This document shows, piece after piece, positions 45,357-54,744 of a DNA stretch of 64,000 nucleotides. The position numbers and the translations under genes are program-made. This stretch comes from Variovorax sp. DXTD-1 (GTDB lineage: Bacteria > Pseudomonadota > Gammaproteobacteria > Burkholderiales > Burkholderiaceae_C): NCBI RefSeq assembly GCF_003984625.1, contig NZ_RWKH01000001.1:1-64000 (forward strand). Reading direction: 5' to 3'. The first letter of the stretch is position 1; each line of letters opens with the position of its first letter. The notes below the pieces were generated by a model. The model did not search any database. It was not told where the DNA came from and worked only from the letters and a program-made list of their open reading frames with translations.

Positions 45357-46748
45357 TTATTCGCGCGTGACCCGCACCAGCTCGGCGCGCGAGGTGATGC
45401 CGGCCTGCACCAGCCGCTCGCCGTCCTCGCGCATGGAGCGCAGGCCGCCGCGCGAGCCGGCTTCGAAGAGCCGGCTCTCGGCAGCCTTGCCATGGATGAG
45501 CGCCTGCACTTCGTCGTTGGCTACCAGCAGTTCGAAGATGCCGGTGCGGCCCTGGTAGCCGGTCTGGCCGCAGACATCGCAGCCGGCGCCGCCGCAACTG
45601 GTGCACACCTTGCGCACCAGGCGCTGGGCAAGCACGCCCAGCAGCGACGAGCTCAAGAGAAACGGCTCCACGCCCATGTCGGTGAGGCGCGTGACGGCGC
45701 TGACGGAGTCATTGGTGTGCAGCGTCGCGAGCACCAAGTGGCCGGTGAGCGAGGCCTGGATGGCAATCTGCGCGGTTTCGAAGTCGCGGATTTCGCCGAT
45801 CATGATCACGTCCGGGTCCTGCCGCAGGATGGCGCGCAGCGCCTTCGCGAAGGTGAGTTCGATCTTGGCGTTGATCTGCGTCTGCCCCACGCCCGGCAGT
45901 TCGTACTCGATCGGGTCTTCCACCGTCATGATGTTGCTGCGGCTCGCGTCGAGCCGGGCCAGCGCGGCGTACAGCGTGGTGGTCTTGCCTGAGCCGGTAG
46001 GCCCGGTCACCAGGATGATGCCGTGCGGCTGTGCGATGAGGCGCTCGAAGCGCTCCAGCGTGTCGCCCTGCATGCCGACCGATTCGAGCGTGAGCTTCGA
46101 TTCGGTCTTGTCCAGCAGGCGCAGCACCGCCCGCTCGCCATGGGCGCTCGGCAGTGTGGAAACGCGCACGTCGACCGCACGCGTGCCGATGCGCAGCGAG
46201 ATGCGTCCGTCCTGCGGCAGCCGCTTCTCGGAAATGTCGAGGTCGGCCATGATCTTCAGGCGCGAGATCAGCGCGGCGTGCAGCGCCCGATTGGGCTGCA
46301 CCACCTCGCGCAGCGTGCCGTCGATGCGAAAGCGCACGGACGAGGTGCGCTCGTAGGGCTCGATGTGGATGTCGCTCGCGCCGTCGCGCGCGGCCTGCGT
46401 GAGCAGCGCGTTGAGCATGCGGATGATGGGTGCGTCGCCCGCGCTTTCCAGCAGGTCTTCGACCGCCGGCAGCTCCTGCATCATGCGCGACAGGTCGGCG
46501 TCGCTCTGCACCTCGCTCACCACCGCGGCGGCGCTCGACTCGCCCTGCGCATAGGCCGCGCTGATGCGCTGCGCGAGCGGGCCGTCGGCCAGCACCTCGA
46601 AGGCCTGCACGCCGTACTTGCGCGTGACTTCGCCGACCGCGCTGCGCGAGGGATGGTTCGACATCCACAGCGTGTAGCGGCCGTCGTCGGCTTCTTCGAG
46701 CAGCAGCTGCTGGCTGCGTGCGAACGCGTAGGGCAGGGGGTGGCGCAT
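45357..46748 (-). CDS. gspE: T2SS ATPase GspE
   Basis: 463 residues. Walker A GPTGSGKTT at about 236-244, Asp box MTVEDPIEYELPGVGQTQIN, Walker B-like LRQDPDVIMIGEIRDFETAQIA, His box LVLATLHTNDSVSAVTRL. A zinc finger is formed by CTSCGGAGCDVCGQTG (about 374-389). It is shorter than GspE of E. coli type (about 500) because the N-terminal GspL-binding region is reduced. It lies five bases after gspD. Confidence 0.97.
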   Translation of the reverse strand: MRHPLPYAFARSQQLLLEEADDGRYTLWMSNHPSRSAVGEVTRKYGVQAFEVLADGPLAQRISAAYAQGESSAAAVVSEVQSDADLSRMMQELPAVEDLLESAGDAPIIRMLNALLTQAARDGASDIHIEPYERTSSVRFRIDGTLREVVQPNRALHAALISRLKIMADLDISEKRLPQDGRISLRIGTRAVDVRVSTLPSAHGERAVLRLLDKTESKLTLESVGMQGDTLERFERLIAQPHGIILVTGPTGSGKTTTLYAALARLDASRSNIMTVEDPIEYELPGVGQTQINAKIELTFAKALRAILRQDPDVIMIGEIRDFETAQIAIQASLTGHLVLATLHTNDSVSAVTRLTDMGVEPFLLSSSLLGVLAQRLVRKVCTSCGGAGCDVCGQTGYQGRTGIFELLVANDEVQALIHGKAAESRLFEAGSRGGLRSMREDGERLVQAGITSRAELVRVTRE

Positions 46749-46753
46749 GGGCT

Positions 46754-49066
46754 TCAGGGCAATTCGCGCGAGCTGGTCGGATCGGCCGTGGGCGGCAAGG
46801 CGCCGCGCAGCGGGCTCGGGCGCAGGCTGCGCGTGTCGGCCGGCGGACGCGGCGGCGGAATGAGCTGCGTGCCCTGGATGCGCTCGCTGCTGTTGCTGCT
46901 GCTTGTGCGGTCGGGGCGCGGCGCGGGTGCTTCGGGCAGCACGGGTGCGGAGTCCACCCCGCGCAGCATGATGTTGTCGGTGTTCGGCTGCGTGCGCTGC
47001 TGCATGCCGCGGATCTCGTCGTAGCGGTCGTAGGCAAAGGCTTCAGTCGAGGCGCCGTCGCGCATGACGGCCGGGCGCAGGAACATCATCAGGTTGCTCT
47101 TGTTGCGCGTACGGATCTCGTTCTTGAACAGATTGCCGAGCACCGGAATGTCGCCCGCCACCGGCACCTTCTCGACCGTGTTGCCGTAGTCGTCAGACAG
47201 CAGCCCGCCGAGCATGACGAGGCCGCCGTCTTCCACCAGCACGCTCGATTCGATCGAGCGTTTGTTGGTGGTCGGGCCGTTGGGGTTGTTGATGGTGTTG
47301 CCGTCGACCGTCGAGGTCTCCTGGAAGATGGTCATCTTCACGGTGCCGTTCTCGTTGATGGTCGGTCGCACGCGCAGCGTAAGGCCAACGTCCTTGCGTT
47401 CGACCGTGGTGAACGGGTTGATGCCCACAGAGCCCGAGGTACTGGCGTATTGGCCGGTGACGAAGGGCACGTTCTGGCCGATGACGATCTTGGCCTCTTC
47501 GTTGTCCAGCGTCAGCAGGTTGGGCGTCGAGAGCACGTTCGCGTCGCCGTCGCTGTTGAAGAAGTTCGCGATGGCGCCCAGGATGTATTGCCCGCCGATC
47601 TTGCCGGCAATGGCGAGGTTCAGCCCCGACGAAGGCCGCACGCCGGCCACGTCGCGCGTGGCCAGCGCCTGCGTCAGCGCCAGGATGTTGGCGCTGGCCA
47701 GGCTCGAATTGGTGCCGATGACCGCGTTGTTGCCCAGAGCGCTCTGCCACTGCACGCCGAAATTGGCGGCCTTCTTGGCGCTGACCTCGACGATCAGCGC
47801 CTCGATCATGACCTGCGCGCGCCGGCCGTCGAGCTTGTCGATCACCGCGCGCATCTGCCGGTATTGCGGCTCGGGCGCGGTGATGATCAGTGAGTTGGTC
47901 GAAGGGTCGGCCTGGATCTGCCCGCCGGTCGACGGCTGGTTGGCGTTGTTCAGCGGCGCATTGGCAGCCGCCGAGCCGCCTTGTCCGCTGAGGCTCGTCT
48001 GCTGCATGGCCTGCGGAATGCTGGCTTGCGGCTGCGCCTGGCCGCCACCCGCGGCGCCGGGGGAGCCGGGCGTGCCGGGCAGCTGGTTGGCGGCCATGGC
48101 GGCGCGCAGCGTGGCCGCAAGGCGCACGGCATCGGCGTTCTTCAGGTAGACCACGTAGATGTTGCCCGCCGCGCCGTTGCTGCTTTCAGCCGGCGCGCGG
48201 TCGAGCTTTTCGACCAGCGTGCGCACCAGTGCGGCACGCGCCGGATTGGCCGCGCGCAGGATCAGCGCATTGCTGCGCGGATCCGCCAGCAGGGTGGTGC
48301 GGAACGAAGAGTCGGCCGTGCCCGGCGCGGCGGCGCCCGGTGCGCCCGAGCCGCTGCCGTCGACCAAGCGAGTGATCAGCGGCAGCATGTCGGTGGCGAT
48401 GGAATGCTTGAGCGGGATCACCTCGATGTCCGAAGCGTTGGGCACATCGAGCGCCGCGATGATGCGGCTCAAGCGGCGCATGTTGTCCGCATAGTCGGTG
48501 ATCACGAGCGAGTTGTTGCCCGGGTTCACGTTGATGGTGTTGTTGGGCGGAATGAGCGGGCGCAGCACCGGCAGCAGGCTGTTCGCGGACTCGTAGTTGA
48601 GCCTGAAGATCTGCGTGACGATCTGGTTGCCGGCCACCGAGCCGGCGCTGGGGGTGGCGGTATTGACGGTTTGTGTCTGCAGCTTGGCGTCGGCCTCGGG
48701 CACCACCTTGTAGAGCCCTTCGGACTCGACCACGGCGAAGCCCTGCAGGCGCAGCGCCGAAGCAAACTGGTTGAACGCGGCGGCCGGCGCAATGGCGCGG
48801 TCGGTGACAAGGTTCATGGTGCCCTTGACGCGCGGGTCGACCACCACGTCGCGGCCGGTCACCACCGCCATGGTGCGGGCCACAGCCTCGATGTCGGCAT
48901 TGGCAAAGTTGAGCGTGATCGGTTCGCCCCGGCGCGGCGCATCGGGGTTGGTGGCTTGCGCGAAGGCGGGCGGCACGGCCTGCAGGAAGGTGGCGGCGAT
49001 CAGCATTTGCGCTGCGAGTGCAACGATGCCGAGGCGGCCGCCGTGCGAAGTCAATGGCTTCATCAT
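46754..49066 (-). CDS. gspD: T2SS secretin GspD
   Basis: 770 residues with signal peptide (cleaved after PPAFAQ, about residue 37). N0 domain (ITLNFANADIEAVARTMAVVTGRDVVVDPRVKG), then three N domains and the secretin core (VPFVTGQYASTSGSVGINPFTTVERKDVGLTLRVRP to GDIPVLGNLFKNEIR). A Gly/Pro/Gln-rich insert lies within N3 (about 330-375: PGTPGSPGAAGGGQAQPQ). The tail (about 700-770) is Pro/Ser/Arg-rich. ATG 49066 follows the gspN stop with a few bases between; a TTG at 49072 is the overlapping alternative. It forms the outer-membrane channel. Confidence 0.96.
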   Translation of the reverse strand: MMKPLTSHGGRLGIVALAAQMLIAATFLQAVPPAFAQATNPDAPRRGEPITLNFANADIEAVARTMAVVTGRDVVVDPRVKGTMNLVTDRAIAPAAAFNQFASALRLQGFAVVESEGLYKVVPEADAKLQTQTVNTATPSAGSVAGNQIVTQIFRLNYESANSLLPVLRPLIPPNNTINVNPGNNSLVITDYADNMRRLSRIIAALDVPNASDIEVIPLKHSIATDMLPLITRLVDGSGSGAPGAAAPGTADSSFRTTLLADPRSNALILRAANPARAALVRTLVEKLDRAPAESSNGAAGNIYVVYLKNADAVRLAATLRAAMAANQLPGTPGSPGAAGGGQAQPQASIPQAMQQTSLSGQGGSAAANAPLNNANQPSTGGQIQADPSTNSLIITAPEPQYRQMRAVIDKLDGRRAQVMIEALIVEVSAKKAANFGVQWQSALGNNAVIGTNSSLASANILALTQALATRDVAGVRPSSGLNLAIAGKIGGQYILGAIANFFNSDGDANVLSTPNLLTLDNEEAKIVIGQNVPFVTGQYASTSGSVGINPFTTVERKDVGLTLRVRPTINENGTVKMTIFQETSTVDGNTINNPNGPTTNKRSIESSVLVEDGGLVMLGGLLSDDYGNTVEKVPVAGDIPVLGNLFKNEIRTRNKSNLMMFLRPAVMRDGASTEAFAYDRYDEIRGMQQRTQPNTDNIMLRGVDSAPVLPEAPAPRPDRTSSSNSSERIQGTQLIPPPRPPADTRSLRPSPLRGALPPTADPTSSRELP

Positions 49067-49068
49067 GA

Positions 49069-49869
49069 TCAACCCAGGGTGATGATCGAACGCGTGTTGT
49101 CACGCCGTCCGATGATGTTCAACAAATTGGAAAGTGCGTCTTCGCGGCCGGGGGCGGCGCTGGCTTCGCCGTTGAAGCGAAAGGCGGTGCCGTTCCAGCT
49201 GCCGCTGCCGTTCAGCTGCAGGCTGCCTTCGCGCGTGCTCAGCAGCAGGCTCGGCCGGCTCCCGCCTTCGAGCGTGAGCCGGTAGCTGCCCATCGGCTTC
49301 AGCGTCGAAAGGCTCGACGACACATCGGTGGCGTCGAGCGTGGCCTGGCCCGCGATACGCAGCACGGGGCCGTCCCACTGCATCGACAAGGCCTTGGTGG
49401 AAAGATCGAGCGTGCCCTCGAGCTTGAGCGTGTTCCAGGGTGCGCCCAGGCCCGTCAGCAAGGTGGCGGGCCAGCGGGAACTGCCGTCGCCCCACTGCAG
49501 CTGCATGCCGTCCGCACGCGGGCTGGCCTTGAGCAGGAGCGGCCGGGCCGCACAGCAGGGCAGGTCGAGCACGGCGAACATGCCGTTCCAGGTTGGCCGC
49601 ATGCGCCAGTTGAGAGAGCCGGGCAGCGACACCGCCTCGGCGCCGCCCGCACCGCTTGCAAGCACCACAGCCGCCGCACCGTTCCAGACCGTGCCGCGCG
49701 GGTTGACGAGCAGCAGCCGGCCCTGGCTCCAGTTGGAAAGTGCCGAGGCCAGCCACCGGGCCGGCGCGAACAGAACGAGCGCGAGCAGTGCGCCGATCAC
49801 GATGCCCAGCAAGGCCCAGCGCCAGCCGCGGCGCGGCGTGGGTTCGGAAAGGGAAGAGCGCGTCACCAT
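49069..49869 (-). CDS. gspN: T2SS protein GspN
   Basis: 266 residues. One N-terminal membrane helix (WALLGIVIGALLALVLFAPARWL, about 17-39), then a periplasmic part with WSQGRLLLVNPRGTVWNGAAAVVLASG and LSTREGSLQLNGSGSWNG, typical of GspN. This is an accessory inner-membrane component found in some T2SS loci. It lies between gspM and gspD, the common order in betaproteobacteria. Confidence 0.88.
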   Translation of the reverse strand: MVTRSSLSEPTPRRGWRWALLGIVIGALLALVLFAPARWLASALSNWSQGRLLLVNPRGTVWNGAAAVVLASGAGGAEAVSLPGSLNWRMRPTWNGMFAVLDLPCCAARPLLLKASPRADGMQLQWGDGSSRWPATLLTGLGAPWNTLKLEGTLDLSTKALSMQWDGPVLRIAGQATLDATDVSSSLSTLKPMGSYRLTLEGGSRPSLLLSTREGSLQLNGSGSWNGTAFRFNGEASAAPGREDALSNLLNIIGRRDNTRSIITLG

Positions 49870-49885
49870 GCGGCGGTGCTCGTGC

Positions 49886-50416
49886 TCAACGGGCCGCGGG
49901 CAGCGCCATCACGAGCGTGCCCTCCCAGCGCACCTTCGGGGGTTGCGGGTCTTTGCTGCCCGCCGCCGGAGGCGCGGCGGCGGCCCGGGTCAGGTGGGCT
50001 TCGCGCGGAACGGCGTGGGCATTGCCGCGTGCTTGCGAGAGCCACTGGGCCAGTTCGTCCGGCGTGGCGCGCAGCGTGACGGTGGCGGCACCGTCGCCGC
50101 TAGCGGTGACGAGCTGGGCATTGGTGCCCAGGCTCTGCCGCACGGAAGTTTCGAGGGCGCGCAGCGCGTCGTCGCGGTTCAGCCGGGGCTGGGCCTGCAG
50201 CGCCTTTGCGCGGTTCTGCAAGGTGGCCATCTGCTGCAATTGCGCGTCGAGGCGCGCGTGTTCGGCGGGTGCCGCGGCAAGGGTTCGCAAGGCGGGGGCG
50301 AGGGCAATCCACCACAAGAGGGCGAGCACTACTAGCGTCACGGCAATGGCAACCATGCGCCGCTCGCGCAGCTCGAGCGCAGCCCAGCGGGCACGGAGTT
50401 GTTCGCCGACGTTCAT
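49886..50416 (-). CDS. gspM: T2SS inner-membrane protein GspM
   Basis: 176 residues from ATG 50416. Short cytosolic N-terminus (RARWAALELRERRMVAIAV), one membrane helix (VTLVVLALLWWIALAPAL), then a periplasmic ferredoxin-like part with coiled-coil start (HARLDAQLQQMATLQNRAKALQ). The ATG overlaps the gspL stop (ATGA). GspM partners GspL in the platform. Long upstream extensions of this frame run through gspL and are rejected. Confidence 0.92.
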   Translation of the reverse strand: MNVGEQLRARWAALELRERRMVAIAVTLVVLALLWWIALAPALRTLAAAPAEHARLDAQLQQMATLQNRAKALQAQPRLNRDDALRALETSVRQSLGTNAQLVTASGDGAATVTLRATPDELAQWLSQARGNAHAVPREAHLTRAAAAPPAAGSKDPQPPKVRWEGTLVMALPAAR

Positions 50417-51624
50417 CGCGAAGCCTCGGCTTGCACCAGCAGCAGGTCGCCTTCGGCGCGCACGCTGTAGCCGCGCGGGCCCATGGCACCGGAGAGCCGC
50501 GTGAGCTCGGAAGGCTGCAGGCCCAGGCCGCGCAGGCGCAGCTGGCCGGCGCTGTAGTCGACGGCGGTGGGTACGCGGCCCGGCGGGAGATTGGCGGCGA
50601 GCGAGCCGATCATCGGTTCGAAGTCGCTGCCGGCCACGTCGCCCACGGCCTGCTGCAGCGCCGCGACTTCGCGGGCCATTTGCACGGGCGCATCGACCAC
50701 CAGCTTCACGGAGGGAAAGGTCTCGGTCAGCATGGTCTTGACGGCTTGGCGCTTGGCGTCGAGGGCATTGCGTTCCTTCCAGGCCCAGGCGTTGAGGCCG
50801 ACCAATTGGGTGAGCAGCAGGGCGATGACGCCCCAGCGCGCGGCGCGCCATTCGGGCGCGTAGCGAAGCGTCTGGACCACCGATGCAAATTTCTTGCCGG
50901 CGCGGGCGCGGCCCGTGACGGCGAGGTCGAACTGCGCAAGCTCCCAGGGCGAGCGCGTGGCCTGCAGCCACCGCTGCGGCGCCTGCACGATAGGCAGCCG
51001 GCGCTCCAGCAGTTGCTCGGCGGCTTCGGCGACGGCGGGTTCGGCGGTGATGACCGCGGTGTCGAGCGGCAGGCTGCCGGAGAGCGCCAGCCCGGCGCCC
51101 GCAAGCGGCAGCGAAACAACGCCGTCGGCGTCGCACACCGTGAGCTGCGGCGCCTCGGCTTCGCCGGTGATCTGCAAGAGCGGCGGACCGTCGGCTGGTT
51201 GCGGTGCGAATTCAGGAACGATGCGAACCACACGCCGCCCTGCCGACTCGAGCCCCTGCACGACGCTGCGCAGCCACATGCGGTTGCAGGCCACCACCCA
51301 CACCGGCACGCCGGCCTTGGCATCGGGCTCGAGTGCAAAGTGCAATGCCTCGGGTTCGTCGAGCAGGTGCTCTTCGAGCAGGCCGTCGAGCACGGCGCGC
51401 AGCTTGGAAGTGCTGCCCATGCTGCCCTTGGGCAGGGTGACGCGGTGCCACGAGAGCGCGGCGGCGGGAATGCCTAGGGTGACTTCCGCGCTGGCCGGCA
51501 GCAGCGCGAGCAGCGCGCGGCCATGGTTGCGCAAAGCGATGCCGTCGTCGCCTGCCTGGGCCCAGTCGTACTCGCCCGCGGCGTCCGCCGGAGGAAGGGG
51601 GGCAATGAGCAACAGCGGTGTCAT
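50413..51624 (-). CDS. gspL: T2SS inner-membrane protein GspL
   Basis: 403 residues. The cytosolic actin-like domain (about 1-255) has LSWHRVTLPKGS and LRAVLDGLLEEHLLDEPEALHFAL. A membrane helix follows (WGVIALLLTQLVGLNAWAW, about 268-286), then a periplasmic ferredoxin-like domain. It bridges GspE to the periplasm. A 136-base gap to the gspK stop on its upstream side suggests an own promoter, so gspGHIJK and gspLMNDEF may be separate units. Confidence 0.93.
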   Translation of the reverse strand: MTPLLLIAPLPPADAAGEYDWAQAGDDGIALRNHGRALLALLPASAEVTLGIPAAALSWHRVTLPKGSMGSTSKLRAVLDGLLEEHLLDEPEALHFALEPDAKAGVPVWVVACNRMWLRSVVQGLESAGRRVVRIVPEFAPQPADGPPLLQITGEAEAPQLTVCDADGVVSLPLAGAGLALSGSLPLDTAVITAEPAVAEAAEQLLERRLPIVQAPQRWLQATRSPWELAQFDLAVTGRARAGKKFASVVQTLRYAPEWRAARWGVIALLLTQLVGLNAWAWKERNALDAKRQAVKTMLTETFPSVKLVVDAPVQMAREVAALQQAVGDVAGSDFEPMIGSLAANLPPGRVPTAVDYSAGQLRLRGLGLQPSELTRLSGAMGPRGYSVRAEGDLLLVQAEASR

Positions 51625-51760
51625 TTCGATTTCGGAAGGGCGGGTGATTGTAGGGGCGCGGTTATTGTGCGGGTGCTACTTTATTTGTAGCGTGTGACGT
51701 AGATGCGACGGGCACTGGGCGATGCTTTTGGGGCAAGAAAACTGATGGAAGAAGCCGCAC

Positions 51761-52762
51761 TCAGGGTTTAGCCGGAGGGGCCGTCATGCCGGCCCCGCGA
51801 TTGCGCCAGATCGTCTTCACGGTGACCCCGTCGCGCTGCAGCAGCGAGCGCTCCTCGACCCAGGTGCGGTCGAGCCGCAGCCGGCCGTAGACCTCGAAGA
51901 ACTGGGTGCTCACGCTGTGCTGGGCGGCGTTGAACTGCGCGCCGCCGTTCGGAAGGGCTGTGTTGGCGTCGGCGATCTGCTTGAAGAACGAGCGGGTGCG
52001 CTTCTCGACCAGTTGGCGCGCATCGCTGATGGTGAGGGAAGGCAGGCTGGCGCTGATGGCCTCGGCGCTTGCGGTGTTGATGTTCAGGGGGGTACGAATG
52101 GGCAGGATCGTCACGTAGGGCTCGAGGGCGGCCGCGGTCGAGGGCGAAAGGCCGAGCCACACCAGCTGCGACACCTCTTGCGGCATGAGCGGCGCGGTGC
52201 CGGCATCGCCGCCGCCGGCCGGGTCGGTACTTGTTGCCAGGGCGCGCACGAGCGAGCTTGTCATCACGCCGAGTTCCGAGGCCGGCAGGCCCAGGACGTT
52301 GAACAGCTTGGTGAAGGTGGCAACGCTCGCCGGCACCGGCTTGTTGCCATCGACCAGCGACAGCACGTTGAGCTTGGACTGCGCATCGACGATGCGGCCC
52401 GACAGGAACGCGTCGGGCAGCCCTTCGAGGTTGTCGCTCGCCACGTTTTTCTCGGCCGACAGAAAGCTGGTGAGCCGCGCTTCCGCGAGCGGCACGGCCC
52501 AGGGCTCGGCCAGGTGATCGGGCCCGCCGGTGAGGGCGTCTTCGCGCAGGATGAGGCGCGACCAGTCGAGCGCGCCGATCAGCACCCATGCCGCCTGCAC
52601 ACGCCCGCGCTCGGCGGCCTCGACCTCTGACGAACGCCATTGCTGCCACAGCGCCGCGGCGGAGAAGGTCGCCACCAGCATCACGGTGAGCATTGCGGCG
52701 AGCAATGCGGCGCCGCGTTGGCGGTGCGAGCGTTGGCGGCCCGAGAAGAATCGCGCGGTCAT
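51761..52762 (-). CDS. gspK: T2SS minor pseudopilin GspK
   Basis: 333 residues. The prepilin-like leader RQRG is followed by AALLAAMLTVMLVATFSAAALW, lacking Glu at +5 as GspK does. The large alpha domain with helix-hairpin-helix-like LNINTASAEAISASLPSL is typical. ATG 52762 overlaps the gspJ stop (ATGA). GspK caps the pseudopilus tip with GspI and GspJ. Confidence 0.93.
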   Translation of the reverse strand: MTARFFSGRQRSHRQRGAALLAAMLTVMLVATFSAAALWQQWRSSEVEAAERGRVQAAWVLIGALDWSRLILREDALTGGPDHLAEPWAVPLAEARLTSFLSAEKNVASDNLEGLPDAFLSGRIVDAQSKLNVLSLVDGNKPVPASVATFTKLFNVLGLPASELGVMTSSLVRALATSTDPAGGGDAGTAPLMPQEVSQLVWLGLSPSTAAALEPYVTILPIRTPLNINTASAEAISASLPSLTISDARQLVEKRTRSFFKQIADANTALPNGGAQFNAAQHSVSTQFFEVYGRLRLDRTWVEERSLLQRDGVTVKTIWRNRGAGMTAPPAKP

Positions 52763-53442
52763 GATCGCGGCGCTCCCACCGTGGGCTTGACCCAATCGCG
52801 CGTCAGCGTGCCAGACAGCCCTTCGCCGGGAGCGAGGCTCAGCACCAGGCGAACGCCGTCGGGCATGTTCACGATGGCGCCCGTCGGGTTCGTGGGGTTT
52901 GCCGGATTGGGCGCGCCGGTCGGCAACTCGCCCGCGGGCGTCCAGGTGTTTTCGCGAAAGTAGTAGAGCTGCCAGCTGTCCACCGGCATCAGGGCGACGT
53001 CTCCGGCGCCGCCTTCTTGTGCCCAGGATGCGGCCATGTTCCAGGCCTGCTGCCATTCGCCGCGCGTGGTGAAGGGCGGCGACTGCCAGCGCCGCCAGCG
53101 GGTACCGTCGGCACCGGAGCGCAGCGTCCATGCCACGACGTGCATGGCCGGGGCTGCCGCATCGCTGCCGCGGCGCGTGAGCCGCAGCACGCGGCCGTCC
53201 CAATCGATCGGCCGGGTTTGCGCGAGTGCGGTCACGGCATCGAGATCGGCACTCCATTGCGCGAGCGTGGTCTGCAGCGTCAGCACCGCGTCGGCGCGCT
53301 GCTGGTTTTGCGTGGTGGCGCGCGACATGCCGTCGAGCCCGCGCCAGCTCACGAGCGCCAGCAGGGCCATCACCGCAATGGCCACGAGCAGTTCGATCAG
53401 GGTGAAGCCCTGCGGACTTCGTTGACGTGGGATGCGGCGCAT
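52759..53442 (-). CDS. gspJ: T2SS minor pseudopilin GspJ
   Basis: 227 residues. Prepilin signal RSPQG/FTLIELLVAIAVMALLAL with Glu at +5. The body has SWRGLDGMSRATTQNQQRADAV and an Asn/Pro/Thr repeat (GAPNPANPTNPTGAI) near 190. ATG 53442 overlaps the gspI stop by one base. Part of the tip complex. Confidence 0.92.
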   Translation of the reverse strand: MRRIPRQRSPQGFTLIELLVAIAVMALLALVSWRGLDGMSRATTQNQQRADAVLTLQTTLAQWSADLDAVTALAQTRPIDWDGRVLRLTRRGSDAAAPAMHVVAWTLRSGADGTRWRRWQSPPFTTRGEWQQAWNMAASWAQEGGAGDVALMPVDSWQLYYFRENTWTPAGELPTGAPNPANPTNPTGAIVNMPDGVRLVLSLAPGEGLSGTLTRDWVKPTVGAPRS

Positions 53443-53816
53443 CAGAAGCGGCCCACCACGGTCGAGATGCGCAGTACCGGCGCGTTGGTTGCATCGCGCA
53501 CCTGCACGTCCACTCGCCGGAAGTTCGGGTTCAGCGTGGCGATGGTGGAGGTGGTCACGTTGAACGAAACGCCGGCCTGCACGCAGATCGAACCCGAATC
53601 GCCCACGGCCGGCATCTGCCGCGCGAGCCGCGCCTTGGCGAGTTCGTTCTCCGCGCACAGGTCGGCCAGCAGCAGGTCCGACTGGCGCTGCGCATTGCGC
53701 GTCAACGACATCGTGGCCTGCGAGCCCGCCGCGAGCGCCAGTGCGACGATGCCGAGCGCAATCAGCACTTCGATCAGCGTGAATCCGCCGTTGGCCGCAC
53801 GACGCCTGGCGTTCAT
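53442..53816 (-). CDS. gspI: T2SS minor pseudopilin GspI
   Basis: 124 residues. Prepilin signal RRAANGG/FTLIEVLIALGIVALALAAG with Glu at +5. It keeps the GspI-type SLTRNAQRQSDLLLADLCAENELAKARL segment. ATG 53816 overlaps the gspH stop (ATGA). Forms the tip with GspJ and GspK. Confidence 0.92.
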   Translation of the reverse strand: MNARRRAANGGFTLIEVLIALGIVALALAAGSQATMSLTRNAQRQSDLLLADLCAENELAKARLARQMPAVGDSGSICVQAGVSFNVTTSTIATLNPNFRRVDVQVRDATNAPVLRISTVVGRF

Positions 53817-54280
53817 GGCGTGCTCACGGTGAAAGGCCGCAAGCCGTCGGTCGCGATGCGCAGCGAGCGCGCGGGCGGGCCTTCGGAATACAGCACGATC
53901 TGTTGCGCGGCAATGATCGGATCGGGGCCCAGCTGCACGGCGGCGATGGGTGCGCCGTTGGCCAGAGCCGCCTGGGCGCTGATGCCGCCCGCGGCCCATC
54001 CGCTGGGCAGTGCATCGGGAGGCAGTCCGTCGAAAACGAAGCCGCCGCCTTCCACGAGGCGCCAACGCACCGCGACGCCGCTTGCGCGCGACTGCGCGCG
54101 GGCCGATTCGAGCAGCGCGGCCAGCCGGTCGGCCTCGCGGTCGAGCGTGGCGGCACTGCTGTCGCGCAGCGCAAAGCTCACGCCGGCAGTGGCCATCGCG
54201 ATGATCGCGATCACCACGATCAGCTCGAGCAGCGTGAAGCCGCGGGCGCGGCGGCTACTGCCAGCTGCCGATGTCGGCAT
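53813..54280 (-). CDS. gspH: T2SS pseudopilin GspH
   Basis: 155 residues from ATG 54280, which has GAGGG five bases upstream. Prepilin signal RRARG/FTLLELIVVIAIIAMATAG with Glu at +5, followed by READRLAALLESARAQSRASGVAVRW typical of GspH. The start lies 26 bases inside gspG, so the two are translationally coupled. GspH links the tip to the GspG filament. Confidence 0.9.
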   Translation of the reverse strand: MPTSAAGSSRRARGFTLLELIVVIAIIAMATAGVSFALRDSSAATLDREADRLAALLESARAQSRASGVAVRWRLVEGGGFVFDGLPPDALPSGWAAGGISAQAALANGAPIAAVQLGPDPIIAAQQIVLYSEGPPARSLRIATDGLRPFTVSTP

Positions 54281-54695
54281 TCTTGCCCTCGCCGCCGGCC
54301 TGGCCATCGGCGCCGAGCGAGAGCACGTCGATTTCGCCCTTGATACCCGGATTCATGTATTGGTACGGATGGCCCCACGGATCGTTCGGCAGCTTTTCGA
54401 CGTAAGGCTTCCAGTTCGGCGCGGCCGGGCCGGCGGTCGGGCGTGTGAGCAGCGATTGCAGGCCTTGCTCAGCCGTGGGGTAGCGCTGGTTGTCGAGGCG
54501 GTAGAGCTTGAGCGCCTGCATCAGGTTGTTGATGTCGGTCCTGGCGGCGGTCACGCGGGCGTCGTCGGCGCGCTCGATCACGTTGGGCACGATCAGTGCG
54601 GCGAGCACGCCGATGATGACCAGCACCACCATCAGTTCGATCAGCGTGAAGCCGCGCTGGGCGGTGCGGGCTGCGTCGCGAAGGATTTTTTTCAT
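54255..54695 (-). CDS. gspG: T2SS major pseudopilin GspG
   Basis: 146 residues. Prepilin signal RTAQRG/FTLIELMVVLVIIGVLAALIVPNVI, then RTDINNLMQALKLYRLDNQRYPTAEQGLQSL and WGHPYQYMNPGIKGEIDVLSLGADGQAGGEGKNADIGSW with the conserved calcium-loop acidic residues. ATG 54695 is preceded by no strong ribosome site. First gene of the pseudopilin operon; divergent from gspC across 49 bases. No prepilin peptidase gene is in the window, so processing must use one encoded elsewhere. Confidence 0.96.
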   Translation of the reverse strand: MKKILRDAARTAQRGFTLIELMVVLVIIGVLAALIVPNVIERADDARVTAARTDINNLMQALKLYRLDNQRYPTAEQGLQSLLTRPTAGPAAPNWKPYVEKLPNDPWGHPYQYMNPGIKGEIDVLSLGADGQAGGEGKNADIGSWQ

Positions 54696-54744
54696 AGCTT
54701 GGGTGACATGTTTCGGAAAGCGCGCTGCATGATAATCCGCGGCC

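Noticed and set aside
49886..51136. Longer gspM reading extending through gspL
   Set aside because: The extension is an out-of-frame reading of gspL; ATG 50416 overlaps the gspL stop as ATGA and starts a normal GspM.
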